From the NCBI RefSeq assembly GCF_002753895.1, contig NZ_NJER01000002.1:186001-250000 (forward strand): 64,000 bases of DNA. The letters are read 5' to 3'. The notes beneath the pieces are model-generated. The model ran no database searches and was not told the origin of the DNA. It saw only the letters and a program-made list of their open reading frames with translations. This document shows, piece by piece, positions 49,316 to 58,121 of this stretch (position 1 is its first letter; the number at the start of each line of letters is the position of its first letter). Source of the stretch: Halobacteriovorax sp. JY17. Its GTDB lineage: Bacteria > Bdellovibrionota > Bacteriovoracia > Bacteriovoracales > Bacteriovoracaceae. The position numbers were made by a program, and so were the translations under genes.

Positions 49316-50188
49316 ATGACGGAAGTTGAAAAAGAACCAAAGAAATTAATCTTAAAAGGTGACAAGAAATTACTTGAGAATCCTTTTGTAGGAAGTTTGA
49401 TTGTGCCAATAGCAATAGTGTTAGTGGGAGCTTTGATTATTTTTGGTGTAACAAAAATGTTATCTACAGAGTCTTCATACAAAGATCACGTCCGTGAACT
49501 TCAGTCTAAGGCTTTTGGAAATAAGTGGATTGCAGCTTACGAGTTAAGTAAGAAAATCGGGTCTTCGCAGATTCCTGATGAGGACATTCCATGGCTAGTG
49601 GAAAATTTATCCGATGTTTATTCTAATTCTCCTGACCCTAGAACAAGAGACTTTGTTGTGGTGGCACTTGGTGGACTGAGAAGTGAGCTGGCTTTCCCTG
49701 TTTTAGAAATGGCCTTAAAAGACAAGAGTTCAGATGTTCGCTTCCATACTTTAGTAGCTCTTGGAAATATGCCTCAAGGGGTGGCTTTTAATTGGGAATC
49801 ATTAAAACCATATTTTACTGATGAAGATCATGCGATTAGACAAGCTGTTGTTCTCGCAGTTGGGACGCATAAAGTAAAGGCCTTGGAAGGCTCAGTTGTA
49901 GGAAGTCTTCGAGACGAAAGTATTGCTGTTAGATATTCAGCTGCAACGGCGCTTATTTACTATGAAAATGATGCGTCGATCCAGACAATTAAGCAAATTT
50001 TAGAAACTGGTGTAAGTTCGGTTTTTGATGTGAATCAAGTGACGAATTTAAAACTAAATATATTGAATGCAATTGAAAAAATGAAGTGGAAGAAGATGAC
50101 GACTGTTGTGCAAAGTGTTGTTGATGGGAATAATAATCCAAAAGTTACAACAAAAGCCCAGCAAGTTTTAAATGAATTGAAAAATTAA
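49316..50188 (+). CDS. HEAT-repeat membrane-anchored protein
   Basis: A 290-residue product from ATG 49316 (an in-frame TTG at 49298 would add six residues). One membrane helix lies at about 26-46 (SLIVPIAIVLVGALIIFGV). The rest folds as HEAT repeats: DPRTRDFVVVALGGLRSELAFPVLEMALKDKSSDVRFHTLVALGNM and DHAIRQAVVLAVGTHKVKALEGSVVGSLRDESIAVRYSAATALIYY. Such repeats mediate protein contacts. As first gene before the Rieske and cytochrome b genes it may be an accessory or assembly subunit of that complex. Confidence 0.75.
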   Translation: MTEVEKEPKKLILKGDKKLLENPFVGSLIVPIAIVLVGALIIFGVTKMLSTESSYKDHVRELQSKAFGNKWIAAYELSKKIGSSQIPDEDIPWLVENLSDVYSNSPDPRTRDFVVVALGGLRSELAFPVLEMALKDKSSDVRFHTLVALGNMPQGVAFNWESLKPYFTDEDHAIRQAVVLAVGTHKVKALEGSVVGSLRDESIAVRYSAATALIYYENDASIQTIKQILETGVSSVFDVNQVTNLKLNILNAIEKMKWKKMTTVVQSVVDGNNNPKVTTKAQQVLNELKN

Positions 50189-50303
50189 GACATTGTCGGC
50201 ATAATCTAACTACGTAATTTTTTAGAATTAATATTAAATAAACCCTGTTAACGGAGCCGGAGTGCTTGGTTTTCGGGGTATTAAACTTTTTAAAGGTTTG
50301 AGA

Positions 50304-50807
50304 ATGAGTACTGAAATGAAACAAAGTTTAAACCGTAGAGAGTTCTTTAGTTATCTCTCTGTTGCTTGGATTGCATTCTCTGCTGCATGTGCAGGTCTTG
50401 CAACTTTAGCATTTCGTTTTTCTTATCCGAATGTGAGCTTTGATCCTGAAATGGATTTCATTGCTGGTAGACCAGGTGATTATGAGGCCGGTGTTGATGA
50501 GCGTTGGAAGAATGGTTACGGTGTTTGGATGGTTAAGCAAGAAGGTAAACTGGTAGCTCTTTCAAATATTTGTACGCACCTTGGTTGTATTCCTAACTGG
50601 CTTCCTGCTGAATTAAAATTTAAGTGTCCTTGTCATGGTTCTGGTTACTATATGAGTGGTGTGAACTTTGAGGGACCAGCACCACGCCCATTAGAAAGAT
50701 ATAAAATTTCTCTCACAGCAGAGGGAACAATTAAAGTAGATAAGACGAAAGTTTACCGTTCAGAAAAAGGTCAATGGGATAATCCAGACTCTTTTTTAAA
50801 CGTTTAA
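50304..50807 (+). CDS. Rieske iron-sulfur subunit of a bc-type complex
   Basis: A 167-residue protein from ATG 50304 (GTG at 50262 would add 14 residues). One membrane helix near the N-terminus (about 17-38) follows RREFF and may include a Tat-like RR. The Rieske ligands are CTHLGC (90-95) and CPCHGS (108-113), giving two Cys and two His for a 2Fe-2S centre, plus the disulphide cysteines. It takes electrons from quinol and passes them to cytochrome c. The next gene is cytochrome b. Confidence 0.92.
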   Translation: MSTEMKQSLNRREFFSYLSVAWIAFSAACAGLATLAFRFSYPNVSFDPEMDFIAGRPGDYEAGVDERWKNGYGVWMVKQEGKLVALSNICTHLGCIPNWLPAELKFKCPCHGSGYYMSGVNFEGPAPRPLERYKISLTAEGTIKVDKTKVYRSEKGQWDNPDSFLNV

Positions 50808-50857
50808 TTTAATTTTTAATTTAAAAGATAGTGAAATAACTACAAAGGTAGAAAAAG

Positions 50858-51640
50858 ATGTCAGAAAAAGGTTTGGCACAAAAAGTTCGTGAGACACAAG
50901 TTTGGAAGTCTATTTTTAGACATGGACCTCCAGATAATGCGCGTAATAGAGCAAGTGTTGTAGCGGGTAACGTGTTTCTTCATTTACACCCAATTAAGTT
51001 AAAGAAGTCTGGTGTTCAGCTAGGATACACATGGTGTATGGGTGGACTTACATTCTTTATTTTCTTAGCGCTAACTGTGACAGGACTTTTATTAATGTTC
51101 TACTACAGACCTACTGCTGAGTATGCATACAATGATATTATAGCACTTAAAGAGCACGTTCCTCTCGGGATTATGAGAGAGATTCATAGATGGGGTGCTC
51201 ACGCCATGGTTATTACGGTTTGGTTACATATGTTCAGAGTCTTTATGACTGGTTCGTATAAGCCACCTCGTGAATTCAACTGGGGTATTGGTGTAATCCT
51301 TTTAGTATTAACACTACTTTTATCATTCACAGGTTACCTACTTCCTTGGGATCAGCTTGCAATTTGGGCGATTACAGTTGGGGCGAATATGGCAAAAGCA
51401 ACTCCATTTATGGGTCACGGTGGTCCAGGTGCAGCTCTTGCTCAGATTGGTGACTTTGTAATGGTTTCAGATAAGAACGACGTGCGTTTTCAACTTCTAG
51501 CGGGACGTTTCGTTGGTGAGCCAGCACTGTTAAGATTCTATATTCTTCACTGTGTATTCATCCCACTTGTTGTAGGTGTGTTGATTGCAGTTCACTTTTG
51601 GAGAGTAAGAAAAGACGGTGGGATTTCGGCTCCACTTTAG
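50858..51640 (+). CDS. Cytochrome b, N-terminal part (split)
   Basis: A 260-residue b-type cytochrome of the b6-like split form, with four membrane helices. The two heme-ligand histidine pairs can be placed in [25 protein letters not shown] and in [29 protein letters not shown]. The quinone-site segment [19 protein letters not shown] is clear. The C-terminal half of cytochrome b is encoded by the following gene, as in b6f-type and many deltaproteobacterial complexes. Confidence 0.93.
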   Translation: MSEKGLAQKVRETQVWKSIFRHGPPDNARNRASVVAGNVFLHLHPIKLKKSGVQLGYTWCMGGLTFFIFLALTVTGLLLMFYYRPTAEYAYNDIIALKEHVPLGIMREIHRWGAHAMVITVWLHMFRVFMTGSYKPPREFNWGIGVILLVLTLLLSFTGYLLPWDQLAIWAITVGANMAKATPFMGHGGPGAALAQIGDFVMVSDKNDVRFQLLAGRFVGEPALLRFYILHCVFIPLVVGVLIAVHFWRVRKDGGISAPL

Positions 51641-51669
51641 TTGGTAGTTTTTAATTTTAAGGATATGAA

Positions 51670-52746
51670 ATGAAAGAATTAATTAACTGGTTAGCTGATC
51701 CAATTAGATCGTTTCCAATTTTTACAATCTTGTTCTTCTTGATGATTAGATATTACAAGGTTGTTGGGACTAAGAAATTTGCTTACTGGGGGCTTGCTGT
51801 AACTCTTCCTGTTGTAGCTTGGTTTTGTGCAGACCCTAACTTTATTAAAATTATACTTTGGCCGGATAATATTCCGATCAATATCATTATTATCATGCTT
51901 ACGTTCTTAACTTGGCTCAGTCTTTATAAGTGTGCTGAAAATGATAAGAGAATTGAAGCTGGAGAGTGTCCAATTGAAGCACTTCCGGAGAATAGAGAGA
52001 AAGTTTGGTGTTGGCCAAACCTTGTATATACAGAGCTATTTGTAATAATTGCTACAACAATTTTTCTAGTTGTTTGGGCAATTATCTTCAAAGCTCCTCT
52101 TGAAGAGCCAGCAAACGTTACATGGGCACCAAACCCAGCAAAAGCACCATGGTACTTTCTTGGTCTTCAAGAAATGCTTGTTTACTTTGACCCTTGGATG
52201 GCCGGAGTTCTTCTTCCTGGAGTTATCGTTGTTGGATTAATTGCGATTCCATATATTGATACGAACCCTAAAGGGAATGGTTACTATACTTTTGTTGAAA
52301 GAAAGTTAGCAGTAACTTCATTCTTATTTGGTTGGTTAGTTCTTTGGATTTATCTAATTATTGTAGGAACATTTCTTCGAGGACCTAACTGGACATTCTA
52401 TGGACCATTTGAGTACTGGGATTTTCATAAGGTTGTTGCTGAATACAATATTAATCTTTCTGAATATATTTGGATTAAGATTTTAAATGTTCCAATGCCA
52501 AAGAATTTACTGGTAAGAGAAATTTTCGGAATTCTGGCAACTGTTGGTTACTTAGTTGTTCTACCTCTTGTTTCTCTTAAGTCAAAGTACTGTAAAGAGC
52601 TTTATGAAAAGTCTGGAGCTATTAGATACTACATCTTTATATTCTTATTCATTATTATGATGAGTTTACCAATAAAGATGGTTTTAAGATGGTTAATTAA
52701 TTTGAAATATATTGTTGCACTACCAGAGTGGGAATTAAACTTATAA
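51670..52746 (+). CDS. Cytochrome b, C-terminal part (subunit IV-like)
   Basis: A 358-residue membrane protein with about eight hydrophobic helices, longer than cytochrome b6f subunit IV. WAPNPAKAPWYFLGLQEMLVYFDPWMAGVLLPG is the conserved quinol-oxidation segment, with APWYF where mitochondrial cytochrome b has PEWY. It completes the quinol oxidation site together with the preceding subunit. The extra N-terminal helices and the C-terminal extension have no assigned role. Confidence 0.9.
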   Translation: MKELINWLADPIRSFPIFTILFFLMIRYYKVVGTKKFAYWGLAVTLPVVAWFCADPNFIKIILWPDNIPINIIIIMLTFLTWLSLYKCAENDKRIEAGECPIEALPENREKVWCWPNLVYTELFVIIATTIFLVVWAIIFKAPLEEPANVTWAPNPAKAPWYFLGLQEMLVYFDPWMAGVLLPGVIVVGLIAIPYIDTNPKGNGYYTFVERKLAVTSFLFGWLVLWIYLIIVGTFLRGPNWTFYGPFEYWDFHKVVAEYNINLSEYIWIKILNVPMPKNLLVREIFGILATVGYLVVLPLVSLKSKYCKELYEKSGAIRYYIFIFLFIIMMSLPIKMVLRWLINLKYIVALPEWELNL

Positions 52747-52775
52747 CCCCTCGGGTGTGAAAAAAGGGAATACTG

Positions 52776-55616
52776 ATGAGTAAGAAGCAAGAGCCAGGAA
52801 TGGCTTGGAACATGCAGAAACTTAATAAGATCTTTGCATTTCTTTCTGTTGCATTTTTAATAACTGTTGTTTGGGTTTTTCTTGATGACTATATTCGTCC
52901 GTGGAAAGCTGTTCAGTTAAAGGGAATGGAAATAAAGAAGCAGAAAATTGCTAAAGATATTAAAGCAGCAAAAGAAGAAATTAATGAAGATGAGCTCGCA
53001 AAACTTGATATGCAATTAGAGGCTTCTCAAAAGACTGTTGACTCAAGAAAGAAAGATATAGTCGCAGCTGAAGAAGAGCTTAGACTTGTTAAGAAAGATC
53101 TAAAAAATGAGACAATTGTTGGTGGTATTGCTAACTCTCAAGTTTCTGCTGTTGGTTTCCAGTACGGTGTTGCTCATGCAGAACACGCAAGTAATGCAGA
53201 TTCTCTATATGCAAAACTTCAAGTGAAGAAGAAAGAATTTGCAGACTCTTCTGAGAGAAAGAAAATCCTTCAAGCTAAGGAAAAAGAATTAAGTAGAAAA
53301 ATTAGATCTTATAACAAAGAAGTTACAGATACTGAAAGAAGTATTGAAAATATTGTAGGTAAGAAGAATTTACTCCAAGGTGCAAAAGATAAACTAAATG
53401 TTAATCCAGTATTTGTACTTAGAAATCTACCATTCATTGATTTCATGGACCCAACAGTAAAAATTCATCAAGTTGTTCTAGATAATATTACAGATGATAG
53501 ATACTTTAGACATGTTCCTAAAGTTGACCGTTGTATGACTTGTCACGTTTTCATTGATCAAGAAGGTTATGAAGCTCAAGAAAACCCATACAAGACTCAC
53601 CCTAACTTAGACCTAATGGTTGGAGCTAAGGGGAAACACCCAATGAAACAATTTGGGTGTACAACTTGTCACGGTGGAGAAGGACATAGAGTTAATGATT
53701 TCAATGCAGCAGCTCACATGCCAAAAGACGATGCCCAAAAGAAAGAGTGGGAAGAGAAATATAATTGGCATGAGCCACATAAGGTTCCAATCGTTCAGTT
53801 CCGTAAGGGTCAGTACGAAGCAGGTTGTGTAAAATGTCACAATAATGTTGAGTATATTCCAGAGGGAACAGTCGTCAATGATGGTAAGAGAAATATTAGA
53901 AAGTTTGGTTGTTATGCTTGTCACAAAATTGAAGGGTGGGAGCATAATAGAAAACCAGGTCCAAGTTTAGAGAAAATTGCCTCTAAGGTAAGCAAAGAAT
54001 TCTTTATGAATTGGGTTTGGGATCCAAAAGCATTTAATAAGCATGCAAAAATGCCTCAGTTCTTTAATCAGACGAATAACAACTCTGCTGAATTTGTTAA
54101 GAAGAACGTAACTGAAGTAAATGCAATTGCTGAGTTCGTATTTGAGAAATCAAAAAAATATAAGCCATTTGCTAAATACACTGGTGGAAATACTGAAAGA
54201 GGTAAGAAGCTAGTTCGTGAAGTTGGTTGTATGGGATGCCACGGAGTTGAAGACTTTGCGGTAGAGTCTAAGAAAGTTGATGCCTTTGTTGGTCCTCATC
54301 TTTCGGGAATTGGCTCAAAAGTTAAGAACTCTGACTGGATGGTTTCATGGTTATTAAAACCAGATCACTATCAAGAAGATACAATTATGCCATCTTTTAG
54401 ACTTTCTAATAGAGAAGCAAATGATATTACAGCTTACTTAATGTCTAAGAAGAATAAGAAATTTGAAGAGTTAAAGTTTGAGAATATCGATAATGATTTA
54501 AGAGATGAATTACTTGTAGAGTACTTCGCAGCATTTGACCCTGAAGATGTAGCGAAAGCTAGACTTGCTAAAATGAGTGATCATGAAAGAACTATGGAGC
54601 TGGGTTATAGATCTGTTGGTAAGTACGGATGTTACTCTTGTCACAATATTGAAGGTTTCGAAGGACGTGCTCCAATTGGGCCAGAGTTAACGAAGCTTGG
54701 TTCTAAGCCACTTACTCAATTTGGTTTTGGTCATGAGAAAGTTGAGCATAGTAGAGATAAATGGATTGAAGCCCATTTACTTAACCCAAGAAGATGGGAC
54801 AATGGTGCAGATAAGCCATTTAAAGATTTACTTAGAATGCCTCAGTTTAATATGACTGAAAAACAGGCGAGTGACATTACTGTTGCTCTACTTGGACAAG
54901 TTTCAGACAGAGTTCCCGTTACAGGTGTTAAGCAACTTGATAAAGATGAAGCAGTTGTTGCGGAAGGAATGAAAGTTGTAACGAAATATAACTGTATTGG
55001 TTGTCATCAGATTGATGGAGACTTTGGAGATATTCTTTCTCTTTATGAAGATGATATCAATCAAGGACCACCAAGACTTGTTGGTCAAGGACATAGAGTT
55101 CAAGCAGATTGGTTTAATTACTTCTTAAGTAATGTTTATCCAATTAGACATTTTGATAAGGACTTCGCTGGAACACCGATTAGAATGCCATCGTTTAATC
55201 TTTCTAATGAAGAGAGAAATAAGCTTGTGGCCATGTTCCAACATAAGTCTAAGCAGAAAACATTTGAAAACTTACCTGCGAAAGTTGAATGGTTACCAGG
55301 TGAGAGAAATGGTGCTCTTAAGTTAATTCAGTCTCTTGGTTGTAATACTTGTCACGGCGGATTACCTGGAAGTACGACTGAGCCAACAGCTCCGAATTTG
55401 AAGTTTGCTAAGCATCGTCTTCGTCCATCTTGGATTAAGAAGTGGTTAAGTAATCCTCAAGCAATTCTAGAAGGTACGCTGATGCCATCGTTCTGGGAAG
55501 ATGGGGAGAGTATGGATTCTGAAGTATTTGGTGGAGACGCTGAGAAGCAAAAAGATGCTCTAGTTAAATACTTACAAGAAATCGGTGAAGATAAATTTTC
55601 ACCAAACCAGAAATAA
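52776..55616 (+). CDS. Membrane-anchored octaheme cytochrome c of the bc operon
   Basis: A 946-residue protein with one membrane helix (about 17-34), a long charged coiled coil (about 45-210), and eight CxxCH heme-binding motifs with first cysteines at residues 253, 295, 351, 379, 485, 619, 740 and 856. From about 460 onward there are at least two class I cytochrome c-like domains that end in MPSF/MPQF segments, possible Met ligands. In this operon it takes the place of cytochrome c1 and could carry electrons on to the oxidase. No separate c1 gene is seen nearby. Confidence 0.88.
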   Translation: MSKKQEPGMAWNMQKLNKIFAFLSVAFLITVVWVFLDDYIRPWKAVQLKGMEIKKQKIAKDIKAAKEEINEDELAKLDMQLEASQKTVDSRKKDIVAAEEELRLVKKDLKNETIVGGIANSQVSAVGFQYGVAHAEHASNADSLYAKLQVKKKEFADSSERKKILQAKEKELSRKIRSYNKEVTDTERSIENIVGKKNLLQGAKDKLNVNPVFVLRNLPFIDFMDPTVKIHQVVLDNITDDRYFRHVPKVDRCMTCHVFIDQEGYEAQENPYKTHPNLDLMVGAKGKHPMKQFGCTTCHGGEGHRVNDFNAAAHMPKDDAQKKEWEEKYNWHEPHKVPIVQFRKGQYEAGCVKCHNNVEYIPEGTVVNDGKRNIRKFGCYACHKIEGWEHNRKPGPSLEKIASKVSKEFFMNWVWDPKAFNKHAKMPQFFNQTNNNSAEFVKKNVTEVNAIAEFVFEKSKKYKPFAKYTGGNTERGKKLVREVGCMGCHGVEDFAVESKKVDAFVGPHLSGIGSKVKNSDWMVSWLLKPDHYQEDTIMPSFRLSNREANDITAYLMSKKNKKFEELKFENIDNDLRDELLVEYFAAFDPEDVAKARLAKMSDHERTMELGYRSVGKYGCYSCHNIEGFEGRAPIGPELTKLGSKPLTQFGFGHEKVEHSRDKWIEAHLLNPRRWDNGADKPFKDLLRMPQFNMTEKQASDITVALLGQVSDRVPVTGVKQLDKDEAVVAEGMKVVTKYNCIGCHQIDGDFGDILSLYEDDINQGPPRLVGQGHRVQADWFNYFLSNVYPIRHFDKDFAGTPIRMPSFNLSNEERNKLVAMFQHKSKQKTFENLPAKVEWLPGERNGALKLIQSLGCNTCHGGLPGSTTEPTAPNLKFAKHRLRPSWIKKWLSNPQAILEGTLMPSFWEDGESMDSEVFGGDAEKQKDALVKYLQEIGEDKFSPNQK

Positions 55617-55623
55617 TATAAAA

Positions 55624-55662
55624 AGGATCTAGTGAAGACTAGGTCCTATCTACAGAGTGTAG
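55624..55662 (+). other. Tandem hairpins between the octaheme cytochrome and oxidase subunit III genes
   Basis: AGGATCTAGT (55624-55633) pairs with ACTAGGTCCT (55638-55647) around GAAG, with one G-T pair, and CTACA (55650-55654) pairs with TGTAG (55658-55662). No T tract follows, so RNA processing or stability is more likely than termination. Confidence 0.5.
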
Positions 55663-55671
55663 GAGAATTAT

Positions 55672-56307
55672 ATGTCCGGACATAATACAAAAACTGTCGC
55701 TCACGATGGAATTATTGATTTCCCAAATGATCCAGATTTTGGAAAAGCGAGTCCAAATAAGATTGGAATGTGGCTATTCTTAGGAACAGATGGAATGTCC
55801 TTTTCAGGACTTTTAATTGCTTATGCAGTTCTTAGATGGACAAGGCATTGGCCAGTTCCTGTTGAGGCCCTTGGTGGTGTAGCTCTTTCTGGTTTCATGA
55901 CTTTTATACTAATTTGTTCTTCTGTTTCAATGGTTCTCTGTATTGATTCATGTAAGCAAAGAGATAGAAAGGGAATTTTGATGTGGCTTGGGCTCACAAT
56001 TCTTGGAGGAGCAATCTTCTTAGGGATTCAGGCTTATGAGTATATCCATCTTCACCATGCAATGGGGATGACTTTTTCTACATACGCTCACGGAAATAAC
56101 CTCTTCTCCTCAACATTCTTTGCGATTACAGGGTTTCACGGACTCCATGTTTTTACAGGAGTTTGCTATCTTTGCTATATGTGGAAACTTGCTTATGAGG
56201 GAAGATTTGATAAAGGCGATTATACATTACTAGAGCTTGCTGGACTATTTTGGCACTTTGTAGACCTTGTATGGATTCTCGTTTTTACTTTTATCTATTT
56301 ACTATAA
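55672..56307 (+). CDS. Cytochrome c oxidase subunit III
   Basis: A 211-residue membrane protein of the heme-copper oxidase subunit III family, in the short form with five helices. NKIGMWLFLGTDGMSFSGLL opens the first helix, and NNLFSSTFFAITGFHGLHVFTGVCYL and ELAGLFWHFVDLVWILVFTFIYLL are the family signatures. It sits after the bc-complex genes, away from the subunit II gene at the right edge of the window. Confidence 0.92.
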   Translation: MSGHNTKTVAHDGIIDFPNDPDFGKASPNKIGMWLFLGTDGMSFSGLLIAYAVLRWTRHWPVPVEALGGVALSGFMTFILICSSVSMVLCIDSCKQRDRKGILMWLGLTILGGAIFLGIQAYEYIHLHHAMGMTFSTYAHGNNLFSSTFFAITGFHGLHVFTGVCYLCYMWKLAYEGRFDKGDYTLLELAGLFWHFVDLVWILVFTFIYLL

Positions 56308-56308
56308 T

Positions 56309-56539
56309 ATGAATAAGCTTAGACTAATTACATTTATTTCTTTGATTACTCTTCTTGAGAGCGCCCATGCTTGTCCTGGGTGCGCAGGCTCTATGGGAAA
56401 CCCAAGAGATAAGTACTTAGTCTATATTCTCACAGTATTCATTATCCTTTGCTATATTCCATTTTATTTTCTCTATAAGACTATAATTAAGCATAGAGAT
56501 TTTAATAATCACATAGATCATGCTGGAAAAGCAGAATAA
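56309..56539 (+). CDS. Small membrane protein with CPGC motif
   Basis: A 76-residue product from ATG 56309, just after the subunit III stop. It has a signal peptide or first helix (LITFISLITLLESAHA), then CPGCAGSMGNPRDKYLVY, a second helix (VYILTVFIILCYIPFYFLY) and a charged tail. The CxxC lies outside the membrane in the likely topology and might bind copper or act in thiol exchange for oxidase assembly, which is inferred. It overlaps the DUF420 gene. Confidence 0.65.
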   Translation: MNKLRLITFISLITLLESAHACPGCAGSMGNPRDKYLVYILTVFIILCYIPFYFLYKTIIKHRDFNNHIDHAGKAE

Positions 56540-57056
56540 TACAAAAGCATACACGATCATTGGAGTTGTAAGTACTATTACAATCTCCTTTCTTGTGTGG
56601 CTTATTTATTTTAAAACTCCCCATGAAACGTCTGCAAGTTGGGTAGGGACTTTACCTGCTACTAACGCTCTTTTAAATTCAATTTCATTTATTCTTCTCT
56701 GTTGTGGACTATTCTTTATTAAGACTGGCTATAGAGCGCTTCATATCAAATGTATGATTGCGGCGACTTTTTCTTCATTCTTATTTGTTATTAGCTACAT
56801 TACTTATCACCACTTTCACGGAGATACGAAATTTCTAGCGACGGGTTTAATAAAGTATATCTACTTTACTATTCTTATTACTCATATTCTTCTTTCAATT
56901 CCTCTCGTTCCTCTTGTCTTGGCAACTCTTTGGAATGCTTATAAAGAAAATTTTGATACGCATAAGAAGTTAGCCCGTATAACTTTTCCTATCTGGGTTT
57001 ATATATCTATTACTGGTGTTTTAATTTATTTAATCTTAAACAACTTCAATGTTTAG
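56520..57056 (+). CDS. DUF420-family membrane protein (oxidase assembly-associated)
   Basis: A 178-residue protein with five hydrophobic helices. The DUF420 pattern is clear: LPATNALLNSISFILLCCGLFFIKTGYRALHIKCMIAA, YITYHHFHG and FDTHKKLARITFPIWVYISITGVLIY. Members such as CtaM in Firmicutes are needed for maturation of cytochrome oxidases. The four conserved histidines are present. The position beside oxidase genes agrees. It overlaps the previous gene by 20 bases. Confidence 0.82.
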   Translation: MLEKQNNTKAYTIIGVVSTITISFLVWLIYFKTPHETSASWVGTLPATNALLNSISFILLCCGLFFIKTGYRALHIKCMIAATFSSFLFVISYITYHHFHGDTKFLATGLIKYIYFTILITHILLSIPLVPLVLATLWNAYKENFDTHKKLARITFPIWVYISITGVLIYLILNNFNV

Positions 57057-57108
57057 TTGAAAAATTAGTCTTAAAAATATAGAAGTAATCTTCATCACTA
57101 GGTAGTTT

Positions 57109-58113
57109 ATGAAGATTATACTTTCACTTGTACTTACATTTTTTTTAAATGGTGCTTTTGCAAAAGAGTATCAGATATTTGATCCAAAGAAGAATTCTAT
57201 ATGGACTCCTTATACATATGTTATTAACGGAACTTTTGATGTTATTCAAAATCCTTATTGGTTTTCACAGAAGAATTACTCTGAAAAAATGACCGTTGTT
57301 TGGAATAGAATCAAAGAACCTGACAAGAATATTAAACGTGATGGAGGCTACGGGAAATTAATCAAAGATGAATTCTTTAGCTCAAGAGTTGTTCCAAATA
57401 TAGGACTTCATTTTATTGGAGGCTCTTACGATACGCTAATGCTTAGGGAGTACTTTGAGTACAATGGTTATCCCGCTCCTGCTGTTTGGTCATTTCTTTT
57501 TACTTATGCTGCACATATGGGGAATGAGGCTCTAGAAACCAGCCATCATGAAATATCTAGCCATGACCATATTGCAGATCTCTACGTCTTTGACCTAGCT
57601 GCTTTTATTATGTCTTACAATAAGACCTATATGAATTTTCTCTTAGATGAAATGGAAGTAAAGGCCTGGCATTTTCAGCCTGTCTGGTCTCTTAAGTCAG
57701 ATGACTTTTTTAATGCAGGATTAAATTATATCACGAGACCAAAGGTACTTCAGTTTAATGATGGGAAGCTTAAGCCTTTCATTTATTTTGGAATGCAAAA
57801 TATTGCGGGCTTAAGTTTTACTTACAAAGAGGAGAGAGTGATCTCTGTAGGTGGAGGAATGTCATTAACTGATCCTCTAGAACAAAAAGGGAGATTTGTT
57901 GTTTCTCTCTTTCATGAGACTAATGGAGAGCTAGATGGTTCTCTCTTTATAAATGGAAGTGAGGATATGAGTTGGAGATTAAACCTCTATCCTAATCTCT
58001 TAAAGTATAAAGATGTTGATCCTGGGTTTATTGTTGGAAATAAACGAGGTGGTGGAATTAGTCTTGGACTCACTGTCAATATGCCATTTGGACTTGGAAC
58101 AGATCATCTCTAG
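57109..58113 (+). CDS. Secreted or outer-membrane protein, unknown
   Basis: A 334-residue protein with a signal peptide (MKIILSLVLTFFLNGAFA). A His/Glu-rich centre, NEALETSHHEISSHDHIADLYVFDLAAFIMSYNK, recalls a family of uncharacterised outer-membrane proteins (DUF3943/DUF2279 type) but the match is weak. The C-terminal half has alternating strands such as VISVGGGMSLTDP and GRFVVSLFHETNGELDGSLFIN, suggesting a beta-barrel or beta sandwich. It follows the DUF420 gene by 52 bases and may be in the same transcript. Confidence 0.55.
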   Translation: MKIILSLVLTFFLNGAFAKEYQIFDPKKNSIWTPYTYVINGTFDVIQNPYWFSQKNYSEKMTVVWNRIKEPDKNIKRDGGYGKLIKDEFFSSRVVPNIGLHFIGGSYDTLMLREYFEYNGYPAPAVWSFLFTYAAHMGNEALETSHHEISSHDHIADLYVFDLAAFIMSYNKTYMNFLLDEMEVKAWHFQPVWSLKSDDFFNAGLNYITRPKVLQFNDGKLKPFIYFGMQNIAGLSFTYKEERVISVGGGMSLTDPLEQKGRFVVSLFHETNGELDGSLFINGSEDMSWRLNLYPNLLKYKDVDPGFIVGNKRGGGISLGLTVNMPFGLGTDHL

Positions 58114-58121
58114 TTATCTGT

